Origin: Acinetobacter pullicarnis
GTDB lineage: Bacteria; Pseudomonadota; Gammaproteobacteria; Pseudomonadales; Moraxellaceae
Direction: 5' to 3'
Length of the DNA stretch: 64,000 nt
Assembly: GCF_006352475.1 (NCBI RefSeq)
Contig: NZ_VCMZ01000001.1
Location: forward strand, 1,860,001 to 1,924,000
The notes below the pieces were generated by a model, which saw only the letters and a program-made list of their open reading frames with translations, did no database searches and had not been told where the DNA came from. The translations under genes were made by a program, and so were the position numbers. Positions 45,530 to 54,171 of the stretch are shown here, in pieces (position 1 is the first letter of the stretch; each line of letters begins with the position of its first letter).

Positions 45530-47488
45530 TTAAAGGCTGCGTTGACCACGTTGTAATTGATGCAGTACTGAAATTAAAAGATCAATTTCTTCCGTGGTGT
45601 TATAGAACGCTAAAGATGGGCGAACTGTTTTCTCAACCCCAAAGCGCCGCAAAATTGGCTGTGCGCAGTGATGACCAGAACGTACCGCAATCCCATGACG
45701 ATTCAGGGCTTGACCGACTTGTTCGGTACTAAAACCATTTAATGTAAAAGACATGACACTGGCTTTATTCAGTGCCGTACCGATTAGGCGTAAACCGGGA
45801 ATACTGCGTAATCCGTGTTGAGCGTACTCAAGTAAGTCATGTTCATAGCGTGCAATATTATGTATGCCAAGGGATTCGACATATTCTAATGCGGCAGCTA
45901 AACCAACCGCACCTGCAATATTACCCGTACCTGCTTCAAACTTATTCGGTGCTGCTTGATAGATGACTTGCTCGAAGCTAACATCTTCAATCATATTGCC
46001 GCCACCTTCCCAAACGGGCATGCTTTCAAGCAGTTCTGGCTTGGCATAAACTGCTCCGATCCCAGTGGGACCAAAGACCTTATGTCCTGAGAATACAAAA
46101 AAGTCAGCGTCAAGCGCACGTACATTGGTTGGCATATGTGACACTGATTGCGCACCATCAACCAGTACACGAATCCCGCTGGCATGCGCGATTTGAATCA
46201 CTTCAGCGACCGGCGTCACCGTTCCTAAGGCATTGGAAACTTGCGTGATCGAAATCAGCTTGGTTCGGTCTGTGATCAATTGCGGTAAGCTTTCGAGTTT
46301 AATTTGCCCAGTATCGTCTACAGGAATGACTTTTAGTTTGGCACCTGTTTGTTGGCAGAGCTGATACCACGGCACAATATTGGCATGGTGTTCTAAGTGC
46401 GACACAATAATTTCATCGCCTGCCGAGATGTTTTGTAACCCCCAAGTTTTGGCAATCAGGTTAATGCCTTCAGTCGCTCCGCGGACAAATATGACATCTT
46501 TGGCGGATGCTGCCCCGATAAAACCCGCGACGACATCACGTGCATGTTCATAAGCATCACTGGCACGTGCAGCCAATTCATGTGCGGCACGGTGAATATT
46601 TGAATTTTCATGTTGATAAAAATAGGCAATACGATCAATCACCTGTTGTGGCTTCTGGGTGGTTGCTGCATTGTCTAGCCAAACCAAAGGCCGACCATTG
46701 ACTTGTTCGGCCAAAATTGGGAAATCACGACGAACTTGATGGACATCAAATGCTTGAGTCGTGGTGCTGACAAAGTGGTGTGGTGATGTCGTGCTTGGTT
46801 GCTGGACTGCCACACTGGGAATATCGAGAAAATAATAGGCTGATGATCCGGTACTCTTGGTATTTGGTGTCACTATGGTATTTGGCTGCACGTCATTGGG
46901 TATTGCGGAAGTCGGTGCTGCCTCAGGCAAGTTTGTCGTTTGCACTGCCAATGCATCGCTAGGTGCCGATGCGGTTGCCCCCGTGGTGGGGGAGTCGAAT
47001 TCATTTAAAAAGTAAAATGGTGTGTTACCTTTGCTGGTGATCCGATCTGCATCACGACTTGGAATATGGCCAACATTATCTCTAAGCTGGGGGAAATGGG
47101 GCTCAAAAGGCGGCTGAGGCAAGTTTGCACCACCAATCACTGGCGCGGAAGCCAAAGCACGACGCTCGGGGTGATCTGGATAATTGGGAATATGCTCAGG
47201 ATAATCAGGGTTCAAGCTTTTTTCATAGGCAATATTCGGTCCGCGATGATTAAATGCTGCAATTGGATCTGCGGGTTGTGGTGTGTGTGGTGGCGCGACA
47301 ATCGGTGGAAGCGAATCTAAATTCAACCCTGATGGCGTATGCTCCGCACCGGGCCAAGCCGCAAAAAAAGCATTTGCCATACGCGCAATGCTGGCTTCAT
47401 CAGGAAAACCAGCAGGGGCTGTTGCACCAATCACTTCGGGCGTGACCGAGGGTGATGACAGATTATTTATAGTTGATTGGGTAGTCAT
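45530..47488 (-). CDS. Encapsulated cysteine desulfurase (SufS-like with cargo-loading N-terminus)
   Basis: PLP enzyme of 652 residues from the ATG at 47488. Residues 1-247 are Pro/Ala/Thr-rich and probably disordered; they carry two similar short motifs, PFYFLNEFD (157-165) and AYYFLDIPS (217-225). The SufS-like domain follows: LDNAATTQKP, HLEHHAN, the PLP Lys in FSGHKVFGP and the catalytic Cys in RSGHHCAQP. It removes sulfur from cysteine. Known family 2A encapsulins load such an enzyme through its N-terminal extension. It overlaps the shell gene by 26 bases in another frame, so translation is probably coupled. Confidence 0.93.
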   Translation of the reverse strand: MTTQSTINNLSSPSVTPEVIGATAPAGFPDEASIARMANAFFAAWPGAEHTPSGLNLDSLPPIVAPPHTPQPADPIAAFNHRGPNIAYEKSLNPDYPEHIPNYPDHPERRALASAPVIGGANLPQPPFEPHFPQLRDNVGHIPSRDADRITSKGNTPFYFLNEFDSPTTGATASAPSDALAVQTTNLPEAAPTSAIPNDVQPNTIVTPNTKSTGSSAYYFLDIPSVAVQQPSTTSPHHFVSTTTQAFDVHQVRRDFPILAEQVNGRPLVWLDNAATTQKPQQVIDRIAYFYQHENSNIHRAAHELAARASDAYEHARDVVAGFIGAASAKDVIFVRGATEGINLIAKTWGLQNISAGDEIIVSHLEHHANIVPWYQLCQQTGAKLKVIPVDDTGQIKLESLPQLITDRTKLISITQVSNALGTVTPVAEVIQIAHASGIRVLVDGAQSVSHMPTNVRALDADFFVFSGHKVFGPTGIGAVYAKPELLESMPVWEGGGNMIEDVSFEQVIYQAAPNKFEAGTGNIAGAVGLAAALEYVESLGIHNIARYEHDLLEYAQHGLRSIPGLRLIGTALNKASVMSFTLNGFSTEQVGQALNRHGIAVRSGHHCAQPILRRFGVEKTVRPSLAFYNTTEEIDLLISVLHQLQRGQRSL

Positions 47489-48395
47489 GATATTTATCGA
47501 CCTCCACATCTTCTAAAACCGCTAAAGCATCTTCTGTCAGTACCGCCAGCGAGCAATATAATGAGATTAAGTAAGATGAAATTGCATTGCGGCTAATTCC
47601 CATAAAGCGTACAGAAAGTCCTGGGGACTGTTCACCAGCTAAGCCCGGTTGGAATAGCCCCACAATACCTTGACGCTTTTCACCCACACGCAGCAATATG
47701 ATTTTAGTTTTGCCATCTTCGACTGGGATTTTGTTGGATGGAATCAGTGGGACACCGCGCCAAGTAATGAATTGTGAACCAAATAAACTCACCGTTGGGG
47801 GCGGAACGCCACGACGGGTACATTCACGACCAAAAGCAGCAATCGCATCGGGGTGTGCTAAAAAAAATCCAGGTTCTTTCCAGACTTTGCGTAATAGGTC
47901 GTCTAAATCATCGGGTGTTGGTGGGCCTGCTAAAGTAGAGAGACGTTGCTCATCTGCAACACTGGCCAATAAGCCATATTCTGGATTGTTAATCAGCTCA
48001 CTTTCTTGACGTTCTTTAATCGTTTCAATGGTTAAGCGCAGTTGTTCTTTAATTTGATCATGTGGACTACTATATAAGTCAGCCACACGGGTATGCACAT
48101 CAAGTACGGTTGAGACCCCATTTAGAAAATATTCACGTGGTTTCGCATCATAGTCAACAAAGGTCTGGGGGAGAGTTGCTTCATCACGCTGGGTACAGGC
48201 AACTTGAATATCATCTGTATTGGAGACGCGATTGACCCGATAAATCCCGGCCTCCACCGGTATCCATTGCAATAAATGGGTAAGCCAACGCGGTGTAATA
48301 GTCGAAAGTTGCGGAACCGTTTTGGTCGCATTGGCCAGTTGTCTTGCAGCATGATCGGCAAGTGCAAGTTGGCTTCTGTCAGTGGTCTTTGCCAT
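47463..48395 (-). CDS. Family 2A encapsulin nanocompartment shell protein
   Basis: HK97-fold shell protein of 310 residues from the ATG at 48395 (AGGAAAAATAATT upstream); a longer frame begins at 48446. Recognised by overall sequence (TDRSQLALADHAARQLANATK, VEAGIYRVNR, YDAKPREYFLNGVSTVLDVHTRV, PGLSVRFMGISRNAISSYLISLYCSL) and by its cysteine desulfurase partner. It has no cyclic-nucleotide-binding insertion, so it is type 2A, not 2B. It should assemble an icosahedral shell around the desulfurase. Published work on Acinetobacter reports elemental sulfur storage by such a compartment. Confidence 0.93.
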   Translation of the reverse strand: MAKTTDRSQLALADHAARQLANATKTVPQLSTITPRWLTHLLQWIPVEAGIYRVNRVSNTDDIQVACTQRDEATLPQTFVDYDAKPREYFLNGVSTVLDVHTRVADLYSSPHDQIKEQLRLTIETIKERQESELINNPEYGLLASVADEQRLSTLAGPPTPDDLDDLLRKVWKEPGFFLAHPDAIAAFGRECTRRGVPPPTVSLFGSQFITWRGVPLIPSNKIPVEDGKTKIILLRVGEKRQGIVGLFQPGLAGEQSPGLSVRFMGISRNAISSYLISLYCSLAVLTEDALAVLEDVEVDKYHDYPINYK

Positions 48396-48659
48396 AATTA
48401 TTTTTCCTATATATTTGAAATTTATTGATTTAAATGGGATTTTCAATTATTTATGCTGCTTGAAAAGAGTAGAGCTTTTTTAAGATTTTTATAAATATTG
48501 ATATCGTATAAACTAAACTGCATTGCTCATATATCGCTCATAAGCTTTTATTTTTGGAAAAAATCATAAATTAGGAATAACCCTTTTGCTTTAGTATTTT
48601 GCTTGGTTGATATAAACGTATATTATTTATACTTTTATTGTTTGTATCTCAAACGTAAG
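48396..48659. other. AT-rich gap between the serine acetyltransferase and encapsulin genes
   Basis: 264 bases with no ORF on either strand and no clear terminator on the minus strand after the acetyltransferase stop. It is long enough to hold a separate promoter for the shell-desulfurase pair, but I see no strong match. Confidence 0.4.
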
Positions 48660-49613
48660 TCATGACTGAGCCGAGGATGTATCTGGCTTGCGATACAAGG
48701 CAGGCGGAGATTGTAAAATATGACTGCCCGCTGCAACGCTTGTGGTTAACCAGACATTGCCACCTATCGTTGAACCTTGACCAATAATAATTCGCCCTAA
48801 AATGGTTGCACCGGCATAAATCACCACATCATCTTCAACGATTGGATGTCGGGCATAATCTTTTTTAAGCGTGCCATTATCGTCAAGTTCAAAGCGTTTT
48901 GCCCCCAACGTAACCGCTTGATAGATTCGAACATGTCGGCCAATGATGCATGTTTCTCCAATTACCACACCAGTGCCATGGTCAATGAAAAAGCCTGGAC
49001 CAATGCGTGCACCCGGATGAATATCGATCCCTGTCTTGGAGTGTGCCGTTTCAGAAATAATGCGTGATAATAATGGGACTTGCGGGTAAAGCTGGTGCGC
49101 AATACGGTGATACATCATCGCCAGAATGCCGGGATAACACAGTAAAATCTCATCGACACTATGTGCGGCAGGGTCGCCCTCAAAAGCCGCACATACATCG
49201 GTATCAATTAGACATCGAATATCAGCCAAAGTGTTGGCGAAATCTTGCACTATTTTTTTTGCAATTTGATGATGGGGAATGCTATCCGTGACGCTCGATT
49301 CAACGATGGATGGTTGCGGAACTTGGCGCTTGATTTCGTAGCTCAAGGCCAATTCCACTTGAACATAGAGCTGGTTTAAAACGCGCTCTAAAGTATAGGC
49401 AATATAATAGTCTTCTGCTTCTTGGCGTAAATCAGCTGGGCCTAAACGCATTGGAAATAAGATGCCGCAAAGATCATTTAAGATTGATTTTAATGCTGCT
49501 TTAGAAGGGAATTCTCTTCCACCAATCTCATTGCTACGCTGTTGAGATGCCCTCCAGTCACGGCGTGCTTGTTGTAAACCCTGAATAACAGGCTGAATAT
49601 TCCATTTAGCCAT
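48660..49613 (-). CDS. Serine O-acetyltransferase (EpsC/SrpG-like)
   Basis: Protein of 317 residues from the ATG at 49613 (AAGGAATCGTT upstream); the frame extends to 49715 but the extra residues are basic and unlike the family. An N-terminal helical domain is followed by a left-handed beta helix with HPGARIGPGFFIDHGTGVVIGET, cited here in part, and VTLGAKRF. It makes O-acetylserine, the precursor of cysteine. In encapsulin 2A operons it is a usual companion, supplying cysteine to the desulfurase. Confidence 0.93.
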   Translation of the reverse strand: MAKWNIQPVIQGLQQARRDWRASQQRSNEIGGREFPSKAALKSILNDLCGILFPMRLGPADLRQEAEDYYIAYTLERVLNQLYVQVELALSYEIKRQVPQPSIVESSVTDSIPHHQIAKKIVQDFANTLADIRCLIDTDVCAAFEGDPAAHSVDEILLCYPGILAMMYHRIAHQLYPQVPLLSRIISETAHSKTGIDIHPGARIGPGFFIDHGTGVVIGETCIIGRHVRIYQAVTLGAKRFELDDNGTLKKDYARHPIVEDDVVIYAGATILGRIIIGQGSTIGGNVWLTTSVAAGSHILQSPPALYRKPDTSSAQS

Positions 49614-49674
49614 AACGATTCCTTGCTTAGTAAATGAGCATTTTATTTTTAAGTATTTTTTGGGAAAAATGAAG

Positions 49675-50187
49675 TTAATCTTGTTGCCAAGGCAGTTGAT
49701 GGACTTTCCAACCATTACTCTGATTACGCTGAGCGGTATTATTTAAATCCCCTTCAAAGCCTTCAAGCACATTGTAAATATGTTTAAAACCAGCATTAAA
49801 AGCAGCCACTGCAGCGAGACTAGAACGACGGCCACTTCGGCAAATAAGGAGAATTATTTGATCCTTACTAACTTTGCTTTCCAGTTCTTTTAGAAAGCGT
49901 GGGTTGCGATTAAATGCGGTTCCAGTTGCCCATGGAATATGTAAACTTTGTGGGATATAACCAACAAATTTTCGCTCTTCATTGGTTCTTACATCAACCA
50001 ATATGGCATGTTGCTGCTGAATTAATTGCCAAGCATCAATTGGGGATAAGCTCCCGCTAAAGTCGAGTGTATGTGTAAGTGCGTATTGCTGTGCACGTTG
50101 GAGAATATCGTCAGCATTTGGAGACGCTGTCTGGGTAGTAACAGTGTGTAATGCTGACTGATCTTGTGGGTGAAGTTGAGCATTCAT
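49675..50187 (-). CDS. Rhodanese-domain sulfurtransferase
   Basis: Single rhodanese domain of 170 residues. The DVRTNEERKFVGYIP substrate-side motif and active-site loop CRSGRRS, with Cys as persulfide carrier, are present. The first 45 residues are a hydrophilic extension. AAGGACTGATTT precedes the ATG. It is the first gene of the sulfur operon and could move sulfane sulfur to or from the compartment. Confidence 0.92.
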   Translation of the reverse strand: MNAQLHPQDQSALHTVTTQTASPNADDILQRAQQYALTHTLDFSGSLSPIDAWQLIQQQHAILVDVRTNEERKFVGYIPQSLHIPWATGTAFNRNPRFLKELESKVSKDQIILLICRSGRRSSLAAVAAFNAGFKHIYNVLEGFEGDLNNTAQRNQSNGWKVHQLPWQQD

Positions 50188-50218
50188 AAATCAGTCCTTA
50201 AAATAAACAATATGAATA

Positions 50219-50232
50219 AAGCAATATTGCTT
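50219..50232. promoter_or_regulatory. Palindrome ahead of the sulfur operon
   Basis: AAGCAATATTGCTT, a perfect 14-base palindrome 32 bases upstream of the rhodanese start, in the 384-base gap shared with the bestrophin gene. Candidate operator or part of the 5' leader. Nothing else in the gap stands out beyond AT-rich promoter-like sequence. Confidence 0.4.
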
Positions 50233-50571
50233 GATTAGAGATGCTACGCTGATTTTAATAAGCAGGAAAATAAGGAATATTTATTTATAAATCTAAATTT
50301 ATTAAATAAAAAAACTTTTAATTTTTAATTTTTCGTTTATTTAATAGGCTATCTCAATGGTTTGATATTGAAATATATTTTAATTACCGTGGTGGTAGAA
50401 GGGTTGTATCGTGCGTTATAATTTGCAGGGTGTTTAAATACTTTTAAGATGATTTTATTACTTTACCTCTAGTGCAGCTAATGCAATACGGGATGCAGCT
50501 CACATCGGATTAAGTGGTGTTGAAGTAAGCGTGGTAATTTTTGCAATGAAAATGTTGGATGACAAATACTG

Positions 50572-51483
50572 ATGATTGTACGCGATAAAAGTAATGCGAT
50601 ATCTTTACTCTTTGCATGGCAAGGGACCATTTTGCCCAGAGTGTTACCTGCATTAATGGTGGTGATATTTATTTCAGCACTTTTGGTTTATTTGTCATCT
50701 CAGCACTTTTTAGAGATTCCAGCAGTGCCAGCGATAGGCTTTACGATCTTCGGTATTATCCTCTCGATTTTTTTAAGTTTTAGAAATAATGCTTGTTATG
50801 ATCGTTGGTGGGAAGGGCGTAAATTGTGGGGTGCATTGATTGCAAACTCTCGTCATATTTCGCGTGACTCGCATTTACTGCCAGATGCGCAGCGAAAAAA
50901 AATGATGTATCGTGTGATGTTTTTTTCGAGCTTGCTCAAAGATCGTTTAAGACAGCAGAACTCTTTTTTTGAATCCAGTGAAAAACATGCTGAGTTAAAT
51001 GTAGAGGTATTTGAAGATCTCAAACAGAATATTAATGCCTCACAATATATTTTAGAGTCAATGCAAAAAGATCTGGTGCTGTCTTTGCGAAATGGGGAAT
51101 TGACAGATATCCTATATAGTACTTTGAATCAGCATATCGTTGCGTTGGGTGATATTCAAGCAGGCTGTGATCGAATTGTGAGTACGCCACTGCCGTTTGC
51201 CTATTCTGTTTTATTGCACCGGACTGTTTATTGTTTCTGTCTTATTTTGCCTTTTAGCTTGGAGGCAACTTTAGGAATTTGGACACCAGTATTGGTGGGA
51301 TTAATTGCTTATTTGTTTTTAGGCTTTGATGCCTTAAGTACACAGCTAGAAGAGCCTTTTGGTTTACAAGAAAATGATTTGCCACTCGATTCGATTGTGC
51401 GGTTAATTGAGCGAGAAATGTTAAGTTCGCTTGGTGAGGATTTACCACCAGCAGTACAAATTGTGAAAGGGAATTTGAGTTAG
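50572..51483 (+). CDS. Bestrophin-family (UPF0187) membrane protein
   Basis: Protein of 303 residues with hydrophobic segments near 20-45, 50-70, 215-240 and 245-260. Bestrophin phrases are present: SFRNNACYDRWWEGRKLWGALIANSR, quoted in part, and the C-terminal FGLQENDLPLDSIVRLIEREML. Family members form pentameric anion or cation channels in the inner membrane. It is a single gene with its own terminator. Confidence 0.9.
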   Translation: MIVRDKSNAISLLFAWQGTILPRVLPALMVVIFISALLVYLSSQHFLEIPAVPAIGFTIFGIILSIFLSFRNNACYDRWWEGRKLWGALIANSRHISRDSHLLPDAQRKKMMYRVMFFSSLLKDRLRQQNSFFESSEKHAELNVEVFEDLKQNINASQYILESMQKDLVLSLRNGELTDILYSTLNQHIVALGDIQAGCDRIVSTPLPFAYSVLLHRTVYCFCLILPFSLEATLGIWTPVLVGLIAYLFLGFDALSTQLEEPFGLQENDLPLDSIVRLIEREMLSSLGEDLPPAVQIVKGNLS

Positions 51484-51508
51484 AGCGAAATTACATTCAT
51501 TCAAATAC

Positions 51509-51547
51509 GCTGTTTCTTATACTGTCGCACTTGAGATTAGAAACAGC
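51509..51547 (+). other. Stem-loop between the bestrophin gene and its terminator
   Basis: GCTGTTTCT and AGAAACAGC form a nine-base stem with a 21-base loop and no T run. It precedes the stronger terminator. Confidence 0.45.
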
Positions 51548-51554
51548 CTGTTAC

Positions 51555-51596
51555 AAAGACACAGTTCATCAATGGATGGCTGTGTCTTTTTATTTT
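51555..51596 (+). terminator. Terminator after the bestrophin gene
   Basis: AAAGACACAG and CTGTGTCTTT form a ten-base stem, with a small inner CATC/GATG stem in the loop, followed by TTTTTATTTT. Confidence 0.9.
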
Positions 51597-51641
51597 GAAC
51601 CAGAGAAAGTTTTTTGAGTATTGTGATTGCTTGTTTGAAAA

Positions 51642-51661
51642 ATAAGCAATGGCATGCTTAT
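51642..51661. promoter_or_regulatory. Palindrome upstream of cynS
   Basis: ATAAGCA-ATGGCA-TGCTTAT, seven-base arms, 143 bases ahead of the cyanase start. Candidate operator; no regulator gene is adjacent. Confidence 0.35.
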
Positions 51662-51803
51662 AATCGAAGATTCAAGTGATCCTCTTGAGAGATTAATCGG
51701 TCGCACGATGCTGCACAGCGTTTTACCATTTCTCACATGCACGTGAAATCTACAATTAAAACGATCGCCTATTTAGCTGTTTATTAGAAATAAGGACTAA
51801 AAA

Positions 51804-52253
51804 ATGATTATTAATCGACAACAAGTGACTGAGCAAATTATTGCGAGCAAAGTACGAAAAGGTCTTAAATGGAGTCAAGTTGCAGATAAACTTGAGCTTT
51901 CAAAGGAGTGGGTAACCGCTGCTTGTCTGGGCCAGATGACATTTAATAAAACTCAAGCTGAGTTGATTGGGGATATTTTTGATTTAACAGATGAAGCCGT
52001 CGCTTGGCTACAAATCGTCCCAGCGAAAGGATCGTTAAGTACACCAGTACCAACCGATCCCTTAATTTATCGCTGGTATGAAATTGTGAATGTTTACGGA
52101 TCAACGATTAAAGAGTTAATTCATGAAGAGTTTGGGGATGGGATTATGAGTGCAATTGATTTTAGTATGGATATTCAACGCGAAAGTAACAGTCAGGGAG
52201 ATCGCGTTAAAGTCGTACTATCGGGCAAGTTCCTACCATATAAAAACTATTGA
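51804..52253 (+). CDS. cynS: Cyanate hydratase (cyanase)
   Basis: Enzyme of 149 residues converting cyanate and bicarbonate to carbamate (then ammonia) and CO2; it acts as a decamer in the cytosol. An N-terminal helical domain is followed by the catalytic C-terminal domain. Arg 90, Glu 93 and Ser 116 keep the 3- and 23-residue spacing of the E. coli catalytic Arg96, Glu99 and Ser122. AAGGACTAAAAA precedes the ATG. No cynT or cynX is next to it; the nearest carbonic anhydrase is exported and 8 kb away. Confidence 0.95.
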   Translation: MIINRQQVTEQIIASKVRKGLKWSQVADKLELSKEWVTAACLGQMTFNKTQAELIGDIFDLTDEAVAWLQIVPAKGSLSTPVPTDPLIYRWYEIVNVYGSTIKELIHEEFGDGIMSAIDFSMDIQRESNSQGDRVKVVLSGKFLPYKNY

Positions 52254-52308
52254 TCAGATAAATAATCAATAGAGTCTATAAATCAACCGATGAGATAAGG
52301 AAAAGTAA

Positions 52309-52935
52309 ATGGCAGACTTGGGGCAATCAGAGTGGCTTGAGATTTTGCATAAAATGACAGCTTTAGCACAGTCCGGATTGCATTATTCTAAAGATATCTA
52401 TGATAAAGAACGATATCAACAGCTTATACAATACGTTGAAGAACTATTACAACTACAGCAAATTTCAACTGATCAATTTCAAGCAGATATCTTAAAAGAC
52501 ATTGGTTATGCGACGCCAAAAATAGATGTTCGAGCAGTGATTTTTAAAGACAATCAATTGTTATTGGTCAAAGAGGTCAGTGATGGCCTGTGGTCTTTGC
52601 CAGGAGGGTGGGCTGACCCTGGTTATTCTGCAGCAGAAAATGTTATCAAAGAGGTTGTTGAAGAAACAGGCTTGGAGGTGAGGTGTTTGAAATTGCTGGC
52701 TTTGACCGATATGAGAAAGCATCCGCACCCTCCAATGTTTTTACACGTGTATAAAGCTTTTTTCTTGTGTGAAATCATAAGTGGTGAATTGAAATCAAGT
52801 ATAGAAACCTCTGCTGTAGATTTTTTTAGTTTCAATCAGTTGCCAGAAATATCCGTGGCACGAGTCACTCATGCACAAATCGAAGCCTGTTTTAACGCTA
52901 TTGATGATCCGCATGCAGTGACCTATTTTGATTAG
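52309..52935 (+). CDS. NUDIX hydrolase with N-terminal helical domain
   Basis: Protein of 208 residues. An N-terminal helical domain (to about residue 60) is found in the YjhB-like branch. The NUDIX region GGWADPGYSAAENVIKEVVEETG has Lys for the usual Arg and Tyr for the first Glu, as I recall for that branch, while the metal-binding EE pair is kept. It should hydrolyse a nucleoside diphosphate derivative; the substrate is unknown. AAGGAAAAGTAA precedes the ATG. It lies 55 bases after cynS and may share its transcript. Confidence 0.85.
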   Translation: MADLGQSEWLEILHKMTALAQSGLHYSKDIYDKERYQQLIQYVEELLQLQQISTDQFQADILKDIGYATPKIDVRAVIFKDNQLLLVKEVSDGLWSLPGGWADPGYSAAENVIKEVVEETGLEVRCLKLLALTDMRKHPHPPMFLHVYKAFFLCEIISGELKSSIETSAVDFFSFNQLPEISVARVTHAQIEACFNAIDDPHAVTYFD

Positions 52936-53058
52936 TCGCTGTCATGATCAAAAGCATTTACATAAGAGCAACTTGTGTCAGCAAAATTGAATCTTAAGCA
53001 TGCCTTGATCGATACTGTTAACAGCGTGTAGATCGTTAAGCCGCCCAACTTCCATTAA

Positions 53059-53092
53059 CCCCTGTTCATGATTCGGTAATCATGGACAGGGG
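53059..53092 (+). terminator. Hairpin between the NUDIX and META-domain genes
   Basis: CCCCTGTTCATGATT and AATCATGGACAGGGG form a 15-base stem with one wobble pair and a CGGT loop. The following T content is poor, so this is a probable but imperfect terminator for two convergent genes. Confidence 0.6.
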
Positions 53093-53131
53093 ATTTGATT
53101 GAGTCATCGCGTTGCGCAATAGATCAAGTGA

Positions 53132-53569
53132 TTATTGCTTTTTAAACTTCATAATGACTTTGCTATTATCATCTAGTAATTCAAGTTTATCTGCACTTGC
53201 TTTATAGCCGCTCACACGTTCAAGTGTTTCATTGAATTGGGCTGTTATACCCTCACCATCCATGCACATCATTTGTGTTTTTGCCAACTGTAAAAACTGA
53301 ATTTTTTTACCTTGGACAGAATAGCCACCCATGATGCGATTACAGCCATCAGTCCCTGTTAATGATGAATCACCAAAGCGCAAAGTAGGTAGGTTTTGTT
53401 TACTAGCATCTGTTTTAACATCAACGCGATTAATTTCAGTGACGACCCAATCTTTTTGCTGTAGTGCTGCTAAATGTTCTGCTGTATCTGAGGTTTTTGG
53501 TGTAGATGCACATCCCATGAAAGTGAGAGTTGAAGCGAATAAAGAGGTAACGAGGACTTTTTTTAACAT
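53132..53569 (-). CDS. META-domain lipoprotein (HslJ-like)
   Basis: Protein of 145 residues with a lipoprotein signal (lipobox FMGC). The META domain includes WVVTEINRVDV, LRFGDSSLTGTDGCNRIMGGY, quoted only in part, and LAKTQMMCM. Family members are envelope proteins linked to stress or motility with no known enzyme activity. It is a single gene. Confidence 0.88.
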   Translation of the reverse strand: MLKKVLVTSLFASTLTFMGCASTPKTSDTAEHLAALQQKDWVVTEINRVDVKTDASKQNLPTLRFGDSSLTGTDGCNRIMGGYSVQGKKIQFLQLAKTQMMCMDGEGITAQFNETLERVSGYKASADKLELLDDNSKVIMKFKKQ

Positions 53570-54171
53570 TTTGATTTCTCTTATGAATAGGGAGGTTTAA
53601 GGCTTTTGACTCGATTGCCGAAGCGATGATTTGTGAAAAAGACTCAATGATTTCTGCCTTCAGCTCAATTTTAACATTATCCAATAAACTTATTTATTGA
53701 GTCATTCGGAACTCAATGAATATGTATAATGCTACTTACTTAATTGGCATTATGAGAATTATGCTGGTTTTCTTTTGAATATTTTATTTAATAACAAATT
53801 TTCAACAAAAAGGTTTGAGATATCGGTCTTGTATTACTTTACTGCCAATGACTATTTTAATGATGAGTCAACTACTTACTCCAAAGTCATTGATTTTAAT
53901 TCGGAATGTATTCATTAATTTTTAGCAAGTCATTATGGTTATATCATCAGTTTATATAGAGGAAAATGACCAATAGTATTGAATAAAAATAAAATAAGCC
54001 CATTTGAAAAACGAAGAGCTGTATAGGGAATTAATCTTTTAAAAACAACAGCAAGACGGCATGAAGTCAAGCTAGAGTTGCTATATAATTTTACATTTTA
54101 ATTGTGTCAACTATAGACTTAAGTTGTAAAATATGTTTAGAGGGTATCCTCGGCATAAAAGGGAGATTGAA
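53570..54171. other. Intergenic region upstream of the archaic pilus operon
   Basis: About 600 AT-rich bases between divergent genes, without a convincing ORF; it must contain the promoter of the pilus operon. No strong palindrome or consensus promoter was identified by eye. Confidence 0.5.
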
